A stretch of DNA of 64,000 bases from Halorubrum sp. 2020YC2. Its GTDB lineage: Archaea > Halobacteriota > Halobacteria > Halobacteriales > Haloferacaceae. The position numbers were made by a program, and so were the translations under genes. A model generated the notes under the pieces. The model saw only the letters and a list, made by a program, of their open reading frames with translations. It had not been told where the DNA came from and searched no databases. Location of the stretch: the NCBI RefSeq assembly GCF_018623055.1, contig NZ_CP076019.1:1922001-1986000 (forward strand), given 5' to 3'. Shown here one piece after another: positions 7,733 to 15,749 of this stretch (position 1 is the stretch's first letter; each line of letters opens with the position of its first letter).

Positions 7733-8629
7733 TCAGAACAGCCCGGCGATGAACCCGAGACCCATGACGATGAGAACCGCCGCGGAGAACGCGGGGAGGT
7801 ACGGCGTGTAGCGTTCGACCCGTTCCCGCGAGCGGTGGTACCCCGCGATCAGCAGCATGGTGAGTCCGACGATGCCCGCGATCACCGTCAGCGCGTAGGC
7901 GCTCATCAGTTCGAGGCAGTAGTTCGAGCCGGCACAGAGCGCGATGATCTCGAACTCCTCCTCGTGGGCGAACCCGAGGACGAACGCGAACCACGCGATG
8001 CCGAGGAGCCCCCGGTCGGCGCTCTCGTCGAAGCCGCCGTGCGAGTGAGAGTGCCCGCCGACCAACGGGAGCGCGCCTTTCAGTCGGGCGAATCGTCCGC
8101 CGTCGTCGTGGTCGTGCGGCTCAGCGTGGGTGTGGTCGTGGTCGTCGCGGTCCTCGGTAGAATCGTGGCCGTGATCGGCGTCGTGGTCGTGATCATGCGC
8201 CTCGTGACCGTGCTCGTGTTCGTCGTGACCGTGCTCGTGTTCGTCGTGACCGTGCTCGTGGTCCTCGCCCGGAGACCCGTGGGAGTGCCCGTGCCGGTAC
8301 TCGCGGACCCCGAGTCCGATCAGCAGCACGCCGGCGACGAGGCTGACCGGCCCGCCGACCTGGACGCCGCCGAGCACCGTGATCGGTTCGTTCACCTGCG
8401 TGAGATCGAAGTAGCTCTTCGCGTAGAAGAACGCGGCGACCATCGCGATGCTGCTGACGAGGTGGCCGAGCCCGATGATGAAGCTCGCGGCGAACCCGTA
8501 CAGCCACTTGTTGGTCTGATCGAGCGCGTAGGAGGCGGCGACCGGCCAGCCGTGGCCCGGTTCGACGCCGTGGACCGCGCCGAGGAGGACCGCGCCCGCG
8601 AGCGGCCCGAACAGTTCGCTTGAGAGCAT
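7733..8629 (-). CDS. Nickel/cobalt transporter family membrane protein with His-rich loop (NicO/RcnA-like)
   Basis: The protein has 298 residues and about six TM segments. The first carries GAVHGVEPGHGWPVA, the metal-path motif of NicO/RcnA-type transporters. Between TM3 and TM4, residues about 105-190 form a His/Asp/Glu-rich loop with repeated DEHEHGH units, typical of metal-sensing cytoplasmic loops. The C-terminal half has FAHEEEFEIIALC, a second acidic/His metal site. It is divergent from nikR, 104 bases away, which suggests NikR-controlled nickel or cobalt homeostasis. Import and export members exist; the RcnA-like loop favours efflux, but this is inferred. Confidence 0.88.
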   Translation of the reverse strand: MLSSELFGPLAGAVLLGAVHGVEPGHGWPVAASYALDQTNKWLYGFAASFIIGLGHLVSSIAMVAAFFYAKSYFDLTQVNEPITVLGGVQVGGPVSLVAGVLLIGLGVREYRHGHSHGSPGEDHEHGHDEHEHGHDEHEHGHEAHDHDHDADHGHDSTEDRDDHDHTHAEPHDHDDGGRFARLKGALPLVGGHSHSHGGFDESADRGLLGIAWFAFVLGFAHEEEFEIIALCAGSNYCLELMSAYALTVIAGIVGLTMLLIAGYHRSRERVERYTPYLPAFSAAVLIVMGLGFIAGLF

Positions 8630-8733
8630 CGTTGCGCGGGAGTCGGGAGCGGGGCCGTTTAGCGGTTGTTAGTACCGAATCAGGGGGATCGTAATACGGA
8701 CCCTCTTGTGTCCCCGGGTCCGACGAGGCGGTA

Positions 8734-9126
8734 ATGAGAACGAGTTTCAACATCCCCGACGAACTGGTCGAGGAGTTCGACCGGACGTGGCGAGACGAGG
8801 GGATCGAAAACCGGTCGCGGGCGGTGCGGGAGGCGATGCTGGAGTTCGTCGAGTCGCACTCGCGGCTCGAAGACACCTCCGGCGAGGTCGTCGCGCTCGT
8901 CGGCTTCGACTACCGCCACCACGAGGTCATCCGAGAGCTTCACGGCGCCCAACACGAGTATCAGGACGTGATCCTCAACACGAGCCACACCCACCAGGGC
9001 GAGTGGTGTCTCGAGTCGCTGTTCTGCCGCGGGGACGCCGAGCGCGTCCGTGAACTGACCTACCGGCTCCGCGACTTCGACGCCGTGCGCCGGGTGAAGG
9101 TGATGCTGATCCGCGACGGCGACTGA
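8734..9126 (+). CDS. nikR: Nickel-responsive regulator NikR
   Basis: The protein has 130 residues. Residues 1-45 form a ribbon-helix-helix DNA-binding domain (MRTSFNIPDELVEEFD). The C-terminal ACT-like domain contains QHEYQDVILNTSHTHQGEWC. H74, H85, H87 and C92 correspond to the square-planar nickel ligands H76, H87, H89 and C95 of E. coli NikR. It is divergent from the nickel transporter-like gene and probably represses it and/or itself. The intergenic region 8630-8733 is the expected operator site, but no convincing perfect palindrome is visible. Confidence 0.95.
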   Translation: MRTSFNIPDELVEEFDRTWRDEGIENRSRAVREAMLEFVESHSRLEDTSGEVVALVGFDYRHHEVIRELHGAQHEYQDVILNTSHTHQGEWCLESLFCRGDAERVRELTYRLRDFDAVRRVKVMLIRDGD

Positions 9127-9211
9127 CCCCGGAGTTATCGGACGAACGCGCCTCGACGCGAAACTGGCCCGACCGACGGATTGACAAGTGTCGTTTTGCT
9201 AACTGGACCCG

Positions 9212-9796
9212 ATGCTCGAACTCGTCGCGTTCGCCGTCGCGGCGGGCTGCCTCCTCGGGCTCTCGGCGCTGATGGCCGTCTCCCTGCTCGCGCCCGAGCG
9301 TCGGCTCTGGCCCGCGGGCGACGACGACCGGAAGCGCCGCGTCTACCTCGGGTTCAGCCGCCCGCTGCTGCCCGCGGTGTTCGCGACCGGCGTCCTCGAC
9401 TGGAACGCCGGCCCGCTCGCGGTTCCGTGGCGTCTCGCCGTCGGCGCCGTGGGGGTTCTGATCGCGTTCGCCGTCCTCAGCAAGTCCGCCGTCGACCTCG
9501 GCAAGGACGCGACCGAGGGGCGCGAGGACGAGCTCCGGACCGACGGTCTCTACCGGTACACCCGCAACCCCCAGAACGTCGGCTACGTCCTCCTGTTCGC
9601 GACGTACGCCGTCCTCGCGAACTCCCCGCTCGTCGGCGCGCTCGCCGTCGCGTTCGGCGTCCTCACCGTCCTCCAAGTGCTCGCCGAGGAAGCCTGGCTC
9701 CGCGACACATACGGCGACGCCTACGATGATTACTGCGAGCGCGTCCCCCGGTTCGTCGGCGTCAGGACCCTGACGCGCGCGCTAGGCGACGACTGA
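9212..9796 (+). CDS. Membrane methyltransferase, isoprenylcysteine carboxyl methyltransferase (ICMT)/PEMT-like
   Basis: The protein has 194 residues and about five TM segments. The C-terminal part carries the family signature: GLYRYTRNPQNVGYVLL, then EEAWLRDTYGDAYDDYCERVPRFV. This is the SAM-binding and catalytic region of ICMT-like and phospholipid N-methyltransferase-like integral membrane enzymes. The substrate is unknown. It is transcribed alone. Its end lies 45 bases before the first of the chorismate mutase-derived repeats. Confidence 0.85.
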   Translation: MLELVAFAVAAGCLLGLSALMAVSLLAPERRLWPAGDDDRKRRVYLGFSRPLLPAVFATGVLDWNAGPLAVPWRLAVGAVGVLIAFAVLSKSAVDLGKDATEGREDELRTDGLYRYTRNPQNVGYVLLFATYAVLANSPLVGALAVAFGVLTVLQVLAEEAWLRDTYGDAYDDYCERVPRFVGVRTLTRALGDD

Positions 9797-9830
9797 CTGC
9801 GGAAGCGGTCCGACGCGACGACGACGGACT

Positions 9831-9892
9831 CACCGGCGCTCCCTTTGCTCGACCTTGTTTAGGTGGCCGAAATCCATGATGGATTCTCTGAG
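9831..9892. repeat. Copy A of the chorismate-mutase-3'-end-derived repeat
   Basis: Positions 9831-9860 resemble the true 3' end of the chorismate mutase gene (about 11778-11806): in the 27 bases ending CACCTTGTT/GACCTTGTT, 24 match. Read on the minus strand, copy A would encode HLNKVEQRERR, compared with ELNKVEQRESR in the real protein. The next 30 bases (CGAAATCCATGATGGATT) do not resemble the gene but are shared with copy B at 11075-11122. It has the form of an attachment-site scar downstream of the PIN toxin-antitoxin module. Confidence 0.65.
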
Positions 9893-10024
9893 ATGGTGTC
9901 CAACGACACCTCCATTGCGACAGAATTCAGAACGGAAAGGACGTGTATCGCTGACGTATTCACCGAGGTGCCCTTACTCTACAGAGAGTCGTTCCGATCG
10001 GCTAGCGCGTGTCTAACGATTCGA

Positions 10025-10564
10025 TCACTCCGGATCGGGTTGCTCGGAATCCCGCTGCTGTCGAAGCGTGGCCCGCGCCCGCTCGACGTAGGAGTTCGAC
10101 GACCAACTGCGAGCGTCACTCATCTCGGCCAAAAACTCGTCGGCAGCGTCAGGCGAGATCGCGTCGTTGCGAACCAGTGCGGCGAGGAGGACGGGAGTCG
10201 TGACGAGGCGGGTCTCGGCCAGCGAGGCGTGGACGAGCGCAAGTCGGTTGAACTCGTCACAGAGCAGTTGCGCGGCGTCGATATCGTTCGCCAGCGAGAC
10301 CGCCGCGTTCTCGCCGTCGTCCAGCGGGAACGTCTCGTCCAGTTCGACGGAACGAGTCTCCAACGCAGAGCGACGGTCGAGAACCGCCTGTGCCGCCTCA
10401 CCGGATGCGTCGTCGTAGGACGCCGTCTCGGTGAGTTCGTCGACGACCTGCTCTGGGACGACCACGGTGTGCGAATCGAAGAGGAGGTCGAGTGGACTCG
10501 ATGAGGTGCCCGCCACCGTCCCGAGGCTTACGAGAGCAGACGTGTCGGCGACTATCAGAACCAT
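10025..10564 (-). CDS. PIN-domain toxin (VapC-like ribonuclease)
   Basis: The protein has 179 residues. It starts MVLIVADTSALVSL, whose aspartate is the first PIN active-site residue. A glutamate in PEQVVDELTE and the LDDGENAAVSLAND block provide the other conserved acidic residues that bind Mg/Mn for RNA cleavage. It directly follows the RHH antitoxin gene with no gap (10565/10564), the usual order for a type II module. The polar tail SEQPDPE is short. The RNA target is unknown. Confidence 0.88.
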   Translation of the reverse strand: MVLIVADTSALVSLGTVAGTSSSPLDLLFDSHTVVVPEQVVDELTETASYDDASGEAAQAVLDRRSALETRSVELDETFPLDDGENAAVSLANDIDAAQLLCDEFNRLALVHASLAETRLVTTPVLLAALVRNDAISPDAADEFLAEMSDARSWSSNSYVERARATLRQQRDSEQPDPE

Positions 10565-10885
10565 CTACGAGTCGGCCAGCTCCTCCGCGACCTCGTCCGC
10601 GAATTCGTCGGTCAGCTGCTCTTTCAGCAGTTGGAAGTTGGCGGCCTCCTCGTGCCCGACGAGGTCTTTCAGTTCCTCGAAGGTGATCTCGTCGTCGTAG
10701 AAGGCCTCTGCGATCTCCTGTGTCACCTCGTCGGAGTGCGCGGCGTCCCGCAGGTAGTCCCGAAGCGCGGAGATGAGGATGTCCGTCCGATCCGTCTCGA
10801 ACACCGCAGCGAGCGCGTCGGCCCGGTTTACTAGTCCTCTCGGAGCACGGAACTGGACGCGCTTCTTTTCGGACTCGGAACTCAT
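10565..10885 (-). CDS. Ribbon-helix-helix antitoxin for the PIN toxin
   Basis: The protein has 106 residues. KKRVQFRAPRGLVNRADALAAVF followed by DRTDILISALRDYLRD is a ribbon-helix-helix DNA-binding domain. The acidic C-terminal half (residues 55-106, rich in Glu/Asp/Leu) is the likely toxin-neutralising segment. The ATG at 10885 was chosen because the longer in-frame extension is not protein-like and the RHH domain starts here. A near-palindrome around TGTACA at about 10887-10896 could be the autoregulatory operator; this is inference. Confidence 0.85.
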   Translation of the reverse strand: MSSESEKKRVQFRAPRGLVNRADALAAVFETDRTDILISALRDYLRDAAHSDEVTQEIAEAFYDDEITFEELKDLVGHEEAANFQLLKEQLTDEFADEVAEELADS

Positions 10886-11190
10886 ATGTGTACATTGTGA
10901 GTGCGGCGGCAAAACGTTTGTCCTCTTGTCACTATCACGACTTTGGGACCCGCCGAAACCGGACACGGCGTTTTTCGTCGAGCCTGAATCGAAAGAGCAG
11001 CTATCGGAAAGTGATTCGACAGCCAAACTGGCGATAGACGGCCAAATACGTCTGTTTGTAGCCACCGAGACTCCCGCTGTTCGACCCTGTTCGAGTAGCC
11101 GAAATCCATAATATATTCCGTGACTTCCACGGTAAATCCGTGGGAAATAGTGGGTAACGCATATCTGCGGTGGGTCCGTACCGTTCGTCG
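10886..11190. other. Spacer between the two toxin-antitoxin modules
   Basis: The 305-base spacer holds the probable promoters of both divergent modules and repeat copy B. It is clearly more AT-rich than the flanking core genes. Open frames across it are short or antisense and I do not support any of them as genes. Confidence 0.5.
11075..11126. repeat. Copy B of the chorismate-mutase-3'-end-derived repeat
   Basis: Read on the minus strand, this stretch would encode EYIMDFGYSNRVEQRESR. Copy A gives ESIMDFGHLNKVEQRERR, and the real chorismate mutase ends LNKVEQRESR. Copies A and B also share GCCGAAATCCAT and flanking bases that the real gene lacks. Copy B separates the PIN module from the MazF module. 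This is a sequence comparison by eye, not an alignment score. Confidence 0.65.
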
Positions 11191-11427
11191 ATGAAAGTCG
11201 ACGCGACAGACCTCAAAACGAGCGAGACGGACGACCGGGGTCGAGTCTATCTCGGCACCGAATACGCGAACAAGCGCGTAACCGTCGCCGTCGTTGAGGT
11301 GGAGTCCGACCGGCCGGACGACGACGAGCTGGCAGCCGCCTATCGGGAGGCCTCCGAGAGCGCGGAGACACTCACCGAGGAGTGGAGCGGAACGTCCGAC
11401 GAAGCGTGGGAAAGCCTCGATGAGTGA
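11191..11427 (+). CDS. AbrB-like antitoxin of a MazF-type module
   Basis: The protein has 78 residues. DDRGRVYLGTEYANKRVTVAVVE resembles a SpoVT/AbrB swapped-hairpin DNA-binding domain. The acidic C-terminal half (DELAAAYREASESAETLTEE) is the likely toxin-binding arm. I chose the ATG at 11191 over an in-frame GTG at 11170. It overlaps the next gene by 8 bases, showing translational coupling with the MazF-like toxin. Confidence 0.75.
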   Translation: MKVDATDLKTSETDDRGRVYLGTEYANKRVTVAVVEVESDRPDDDELAAAYREASESAETLTEEWSGTSDEAWESLDE

Positions 11428-11773
11428 CGGCACGGACGTGCGACGGGGCGACGTGGTTGTCGTTCGACTCGACCCCGCCGAAGGACACGAGATGAAGAAG
11501 ACACCGCCGGCCGTGGTCGTTCAAAACGATATCGGAAACCGAAACTCTAGTACGACCATCGTCGCGCCCGTCACGGGGACCTACCGCGAGTATCCGTTCG
11601 AGGTGTTCGTCGAGGCGGACGGGTCACCACTCAAAAAGGACTCGTCAATCCGGCTCGACCAGATTCGAACCGTCTCGGTTCCGAAACGGATCCACTCGGT
11701 CGTCGGTTCACTCGACGGACCCACGATGGCTGAAGTCGACGAGGCGTTACAGCTGAGCCTCGGCCTCGATTGA
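11420..11773 (+). CDS. MazF/PemK-family endoribonuclease toxin
   Basis: The protein has 117 residues. RRGDVVVVRLDPAEGHEMKK is the opening strand and loop of the PemK/MazF SH3-like barrel, followed by PAVVVQNDIGN and TTIVAPVT. A central SIRLDQIRTVS carries the conserved Arg/Asp region. Members cleave single-stranded mRNA. Its stop codon is one base from the stop codon of the convergent chorismate mutase gene, so it sits against that gene's 3' end. Confidence 0.9.
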   Translation: MSDGTDVRRGDVVVVRLDPAEGHEMKKTPPAVVVQNDIGNRNSSTTIVAPVTGTYREYPFEVFVEADGSPLKKDSSIRLDQIRTVSVPKRIHSVVGSLDGPTMAEVDEALQLSLGLD

Positions 11774-11774
11774 G

Positions 11775-12068
11775 CTACCGGCTCTCTCTTTGCTCCACCT
11801 TGTTCAACTCGATCAGCAGCCGGAAGATCGCCTTCACGAGGTTCGCGTCCACGTCGAAGCGCTCGGCGTTCTCGCCGGCGCGCTCCATCACGCGCTCCTC
11901 TTGGCCCTCGTCGGTGGTCGGGAGGTCGCGCTCTGCTTTCACGGCCGCGACGGTGTCGGCCACGTAGGTCCGGCGGGCGATCAGCTCGACGAGTTCGCGG
12001 TCGATGTCCTCTATCTCGCGTCGCAGTTCGTCGAGGCTTCGGTCCTCGGTGTTGGGTGTGTCGCTCAT
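11775..12068 (-). CDS. aroQ: Chorismate mutase, AroQ class
   Basis: The protein has 97 residues. The all-helical AroQ pattern is clear: LDELRREIEDIDRELVELIARR, the catalytic Arg/Lys residues of RR and AAVKAERD, and a final helix AIFRLLIELNKVEQRESR. It converts chorismate to prephenate for phenylalanine and tyrosine synthesis. It follows the shikimate kinase gene by 41 bases, an arrangement common in haloarchaea. Its 3' end is duplicated twice downstream, at about 11,080 and 9,840. Confidence 0.95.
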   Translation of the reverse strand: MSDTPNTEDRSLDELRREIEDIDRELVELIARRTYVADTVAAVKAERDLPTTDEGQEERVMERAGENAERFDVDANLVKAIFRLLIELNKVEQRESR

Positions 12069-12109
12069 TGGTTGGTGGTGGGGTCGATCGGTGGGGCGTT
12101 CGCGGGCAC

Positions 12110-13003
12110 TCACTCGACGGCGGCGCCGTCGTTTCTGGTCGTCGTTCGTCGCAGCGTTCCGGGGCGGTCGCCCCACGCGACGGCGACCGCGTCGAGGTCG
12201 GTCTCGGGGTCCGCGGGGTCCGCGACGGCGACGACACTCGGCCCGGTGCCGGACAGCGACACCGCGGCGGCGTGCGGCATCGCCTCGACGGCGGGGTCGG
12301 CGTCGAAGCCGAGCGCGGCCGAGAAGGCCAGACCGTTGACGGTCATCGCCTCGCCGTACCGGCCGTCGAGCGCGAGGTCCGCCACGAGGTCGGCCATCGG
12401 CGCCACCGCCTCGCAGCGCGCCACGTCCGCGTCCGCGCTGTAGGCGCGCTCCGGCGGCGTCCAGACGAGCACGTCCCAGTCGACGGTCTCGCGGGAACGC
12501 AGTTCGTCGGCGTCGTTGTCGGTGACGGTGACGCCGCCGAGCATCGACGCGGTCGCGTCGTCGAACGCGCCGGTGACCGTGACGCCGACCTCGCGCGCGG
12601 CCCGGACGCCGAGCCGGCACGCTTCGAGGCGGGTGACGTCAACCGCGGGGTCGTCCGGGTCGTCGCCCACGCCGAGCCCGAGCGCGTCGCAGGTCGCGAG
12701 GACGGTCGCGTTGGCGGCCGCGCTGGAGCTTTTGAGGCCGGCCGCCAGCGGCACGTCGCTTTCGGTCCGGACGCTGCCCCCCTCGCCGTCGCCCCAGCGG
12801 TCCGTCGCGAGCGCGACGCAGCGCTCGATCAGGGCGGTGTCGGCGGCGGCGTCCTCGGCTATCGACCCGTCGACGCGGTCGGCCGCGGGGTCGAGTTCGA
12901 CGGTCGCGCGCGTCTCGACGTCGATGCCGAACGCCGCCCCCGTTCCGGTCGCGAGCGCGTTCAACACGGTGCCGGCCCCGAGCGCCGCCGCCCGTCCCTC
13001 CAT
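12110..13003 (-). CDS. aroK: Archaeal shikimate kinase (GHMP superfamily)
   Basis: The protein has 297 residues, the usual size of archaeal shikimate kinase, which is unrelated to the bacterial AroK. The ATP-binding GHMP motif is PLAAGLKSSSAAANA near residue 94. A C-terminal AAVSLSGTGPSVVAVAD is the glycine-rich motif 3. The ATG at 13003 gives the family start MEGRAAALGAGTVLNA. It phosphorylates shikimate in the aromatic amino acid pathway and is co-directional with chorismate mutase, so it likely forms an operon. Confidence 0.95.
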   Translation of the reverse strand: MEGRAAALGAGTVLNALATGTGAAFGIDVETRATVELDPAADRVDGSIAEDAAADTALIERCVALATDRWGDGEGGSVRTESDVPLAAGLKSSSAAANATVLATCDALGLGVGDDPDDPAVDVTRLEACRLGVRAAREVGVTVTGAFDDATASMLGGVTVTDNDADELRSRETVDWDVLVWTPPERAYSADADVARCEAVAPMADLVADLALDGRYGEAMTVNGLAFSAALGFDADPAVEAMPHAAAVSLSGTGPSVVAVADPADPETDLDAVAVAWGDRPGTLRRTTTRNDGAAVE

Positions 13004-13088
13004 GGGTTCACGCTCGCGAGCGCGGACAAAGAGGTAGCGATCACGGCGAGTCTCTCGGCGGGGCCCGCGGTCGAGACCCCGCACCGCC

Positions 13089-13724
13089 TCAGAGCGGCTC
13101 CGCGCGCCTGACCGCCGCGTCGACGGCGTACCGGTCCCGCTCGGCCCGGACGCCGCTCCGTCGGCTCGGGAACCGGATCTCCGCCCGGAACTCCCGAGAT
13201 CCCGACCCGTCGAACGACCGGTTCGGCGGGAAGCGCTCCGTGACGTACCCGAACCCGACCGGCTCGCGTCCGTCGGTCCCGGCCGGCGTCGCGTACGCGT
13301 CGACGCGGAACTCGACGACGCCGTACTCGAACCGCCCGGCGTTCTCGACGGTCAGGCGAGCGTCGACGGTCGTCCGTCCCCCGCTCTCCGTCACGTCCAG
13401 CACCGTCGCGTCGGTGACCACGAGACCCGATCCGTCGGGACCGACCGCCTCGGGCGGAGCCTCGGTGTCGCCGTCGCCGGATCCTGCGGTGTCGCCGCCG
13501 GACCCCCCGCCGTCGTCTCCGGACCCCTCGCCCTCCGCGTCAGAGCCGTTCCCGCTCGCTCCGTCGTCCGTCTGTCGGGTCGCGGCGCCGTCACCCTCCT
13601 CGGAGGTCACGAGACAGCCGGAGAGCAGCCCGGCGGCGCCGACGGCGAGGACGCCCCGGCGCGACGCGCGTCGGACGGGTCGGTCGGCGTCGCCGCGGTC
13701 CGCGCCGTCTCCGGGGTCGGTCAT
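13089..13724 (-). CDS. Tat-type lipoprotein, unknown function
   Basis: The protein has 211 residues. RRASRRGVLAVGAAGLLSGC is a twin-arginine signal with a lipobox cysteine, so it should be exported folded and anchored by lipid. A Ser/Gly/Asp-rich linker of about 55 residues follows. The C-terminal 120 residues form a beta-rich domain with alternating charged strands (VTDATVLDVTESGGRTTVDARLT) resembling FxLYD-like extracellular domains. Its start overlaps the stop of the upstream membrane protein by 4 bases, so it is the last gene of a three-gene operon. Confidence 0.75.
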   Translation of the reverse strand: MTDPGDGADRGDADRPVRRASRRGVLAVGAAGLLSGCLVTSEEGDGAATRQTDDGASGNGSDAEGEGSGDDGGGSGGDTAGSGDGDTEAPPEAVGPDGSGLVVTDATVLDVTESGGRTTVDARLTVENAGRFEYGVVEFRVDAYATPAGTDGREPVGFGYVTERFPPNRSFDGSGSREFRAEIRFPSRRSGVRAERDRYAVDAAVRRAEPL

Positions 13725-14182
13725 CGCATCACCCCGCCGAGGATCCCGGTCGACGCGCCGACGGCCCCGGAGACGAACGCCGTGGCGAGCGTCGGGACGA
13801 GCGCGTCGGCGATCCCGTGCGCCTGCGCCGCGGCGTCGCCCTGCGAGACGACGATGACCGTGACCGCGATCAGCGCGTACGCCAGCGCGCCGAGGCCCGT
13901 CCCGAGTCCGCAGGTCGTCGCCGCGGAGACGACGCCGCGGGCGCGCGAGCCGACGAGCACGCCGAAGACCCCCGCAAGCGGGACCGCGGCGACGAGGACG
14001 GTCGCGGTCACGACGAGGTACGACTGCGCGACGAACACGGGTCCGAACCGCGCGGTCTCGCCGGTCGCGGCGGTCGCCAGCGCCGCCTCCGCCCAGCCAG
14101 TCGCGGCCGCGCCGACGATGCCGACGCCGGCGCCGACGAGCGCGAAGGCGGCCGCCACGAGACCGATCCCGTTCGCGTTCAC
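13721..14182 (-). CDS. Membrane protein with four TM segments, unknown function
   Basis: The protein has 153 residues. The GTG at 14182 overlaps the stop of the upstream gene in a GTGA arrangement, which makes this start well supported. Four hydrophobic segments are seen: NGIGLVAAAFALVGAGVGIV, SYLVVTATVLVAAVPLAGVF, GLGALAYALIAVTVIVV and a final Ala/Gly-rich helix. No catalytic motif is visible. Placed between two lipoprotein genes, it may anchor or assemble with them. Confidence 0.75.
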   Translation of the reverse strand: MNANGIGLVAAAFALVGAGVGIVGAAATGWAEAALATAATGETARFGPVFVAQSYLVVTATVLVAAVPLAGVFGVLVGSRARGVVSAATTCGLGTGLGALAYALIAVTVIVVSQGDAAAQAHGIADALVPTLATAFVSGAVGASTGILGGVMR

Positions 14183-15558
14183 GCGCCGGTCACCCACCCG
14201 TTCCGTAGTCGGCCGTGCCAGCCGGTCCGCTCCTCCCACGCGTCGCCGGAGAAGCCGGTCGCGAGCAGGAACTCCCCGGCGCGGACGACGTAGCCGTACT
14301 GGACGCCGGCGTGCTCGTCGAAGCCGTAGCGATCGCCCTCCGCCTCGCGGTGGTAGAATCGGTGCCAGGCGGTCGGTCCGTCGTCGGTTTCGGGTGTCGA
14401 CTCGCCGCCCGTCTCGGAGTCGTTCCCGCCGTCGGCGGTCCCGTTGTCGGTCTCCGAACCGGTCCCGCCGAAGTCGGAGCCGGCGAGCGTCTCTTCGGGG
14501 TCGATGGCGGCGCGCCCCTCGGTCGCGCCCTCGTCGAGGGCCGCAGACAGTCGCGTCTCGGCGGTCGCCGCGTCCGGGTACCGCTGGACGTAGACCGGGA
14601 CGCCGTCGAGTTCGCGGGCCCAGCCCTCGAACGCCTCCCGGCGTCGGTTCCCGACCGGCGGGCGGTCCGCGAACGCGACGAACAGCTCCTCGACGCGGTC
14701 TTCCGACTGCGGGATCGGGCCGAGCCGGGCGCGCAGTTCCCGTCGTCGCTCGGGGGCGAACGCGTCGCCGTAGATCCGCGGGACCCGGTCGCGGTCGAGT
14801 TCGTCGTCGTACGGCCGGTGCGCGAACGTCGAGAAGCCGCGACTCGCGACGGCGAGTTCGACGAGCGTGCCGGAGGTGACGCGCCCACGCTCGCGGTCGT
14901 CGGTCGGCAGCGGCGCCAGCAGCCGGCGGAGCAGCCGGTTGTGGACCGGACTCCGGGAGAACTCCTCCTCGACGTAGGTGGCCGTCCCAACGCTCGCGAG
15001 GTCGGTGCGCATCCGGTCGAGCTCTTCGAGCGCGCGGTCGACGTCGTCGCGGGGCGCGAACTCCCGCAGGACGTCGACGTGGTACTCGGTCCGAGCGCGG
15101 ATCCGCGGCCCGGGTGAGAAGTGCGGTTCGAGGGCCTCAGACGCTCGGGAGGCGGCGTTCTCGACGGCGGCCGCGACTTCGTCCACCTGCTCGGCCGCGA
15201 TCGTCGCCTCCTCGTCGACGCTCTCGCGGACCGACCGGACGGTCGAGACCGCGTCGGCTATCTCGTCGCGGTAGGTCGCCACGGCGTCCGGGTACTCGGT
15301 CGCGAACCACACCGCGTCGTCGACGACCTCGCGGGTCGCCGCCGCCAGCGCGGGGTTCGTCGCCGGCGGGTCGGCGTCGGCGTCCGCCGGGTCGTCGGGA
15401 GGGCCGTCGTCGGGCGGGTCGCCGGGGTCGCCGCCGTCGCCCGGCGCGTCGGCGTCCTCGGGGGCGTCGGGGTACTCGACGCCCTCGACGCCGAGACACC
15501 CGGCGGTCCCGACGAGGGCGGCGCCGACGCCCAGAAGCGTCCGTCGCGTCCGTTCCAT
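14179..15558 (-). CDS. Large Tat-type lipoprotein, unknown function
   Basis: The protein has 459 residues. RTRRTLLGVGAALVGTAGC is a twin-arginine signal with a lipobox. Residues about 25-55 are an extremely Asp/Pro-rich linker. The next 100 residues are helical with coiled-coil character (DEIADAVSTVRSVRESVDEE). A mixed domain follows, then a Ser/Thr/Gly-rich segment and a C-terminal domain ending RLRNGWVTGA. No enzyme motif was recognised. It heads the operon 15558-13089, with a good box A at 15583-15589. Confidence 0.75.
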   Translation of the reverse strand: MERTRRTLLGVGAALVGTAGCLGVEGVEYPDAPEDADAPGDGGDPGDPPDDGPPDDPADADADPPATNPALAAATREVVDDAVWFATEYPDAVATYRDEIADAVSTVRSVRESVDEEATIAAEQVDEVAAAVENAASRASEALEPHFSPGPRIRARTEYHVDVLREFAPRDDVDRALEELDRMRTDLASVGTATYVEEEFSRSPVHNRLLRRLLAPLPTDDRERGRVTSGTLVELAVASRGFSTFAHRPYDDELDRDRVPRIYGDAFAPERRRELRARLGPIPQSEDRVEELFVAFADRPPVGNRRREAFEGWARELDGVPVYVQRYPDAATAETRLSAALDEGATEGRAAIDPEETLAGSDFGGTGSETDNGTADGGNDSETGGESTPETDDGPTAWHRFYHREAEGDRYGFDEHAGVQYGYVVRAGEFLLATGFSGDAWEERTGWHGRLRNGWVTGA

Positions 15559-15582
15559 GTGACGCACTCCCCGCGGCAGGAA

Positions 15583-15589
15583 CTTAAAT
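15583..15589 (-). promoter_or_regulatory. Box A of the lipoprotein operon
   Basis: On the minus strand the sequence reads ATTTAAG. It is centred about 28 bases before the start codon at 15558 and is the only AT-rich block in the spacer. Confidence 0.5.
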
Positions 15590-15749
15590 GTGGCACGCCG
15601 ATTCTCGCGGCTGAGGGCGCCCCCGCCGTGCGGCGTTTCGCGCGGGTCGCCGGCGGCGCAATCCGCCGCCGCGTTCGGGAACGGTCCGTTGCAATCCGGC
15701 GCGAGGCCCGAGCGCGTCCCTTTTGAGGCCGGCACCCGGAGCGTGGCGT

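Noticed and set aside
8190..8275. Short direct repeats that could suggest a CRISPR-like or minisatellite array
   Set aside because: They are the codons of the DEHEHGH repeats in the transporter's metal loop, in frame, with no spacer structure.
8630..8733. A NikR operator at the GTACC...GTAATAC stretch
   Set aside because: The half-sites do not match each other well; it was not supported strongly enough to list as a site.
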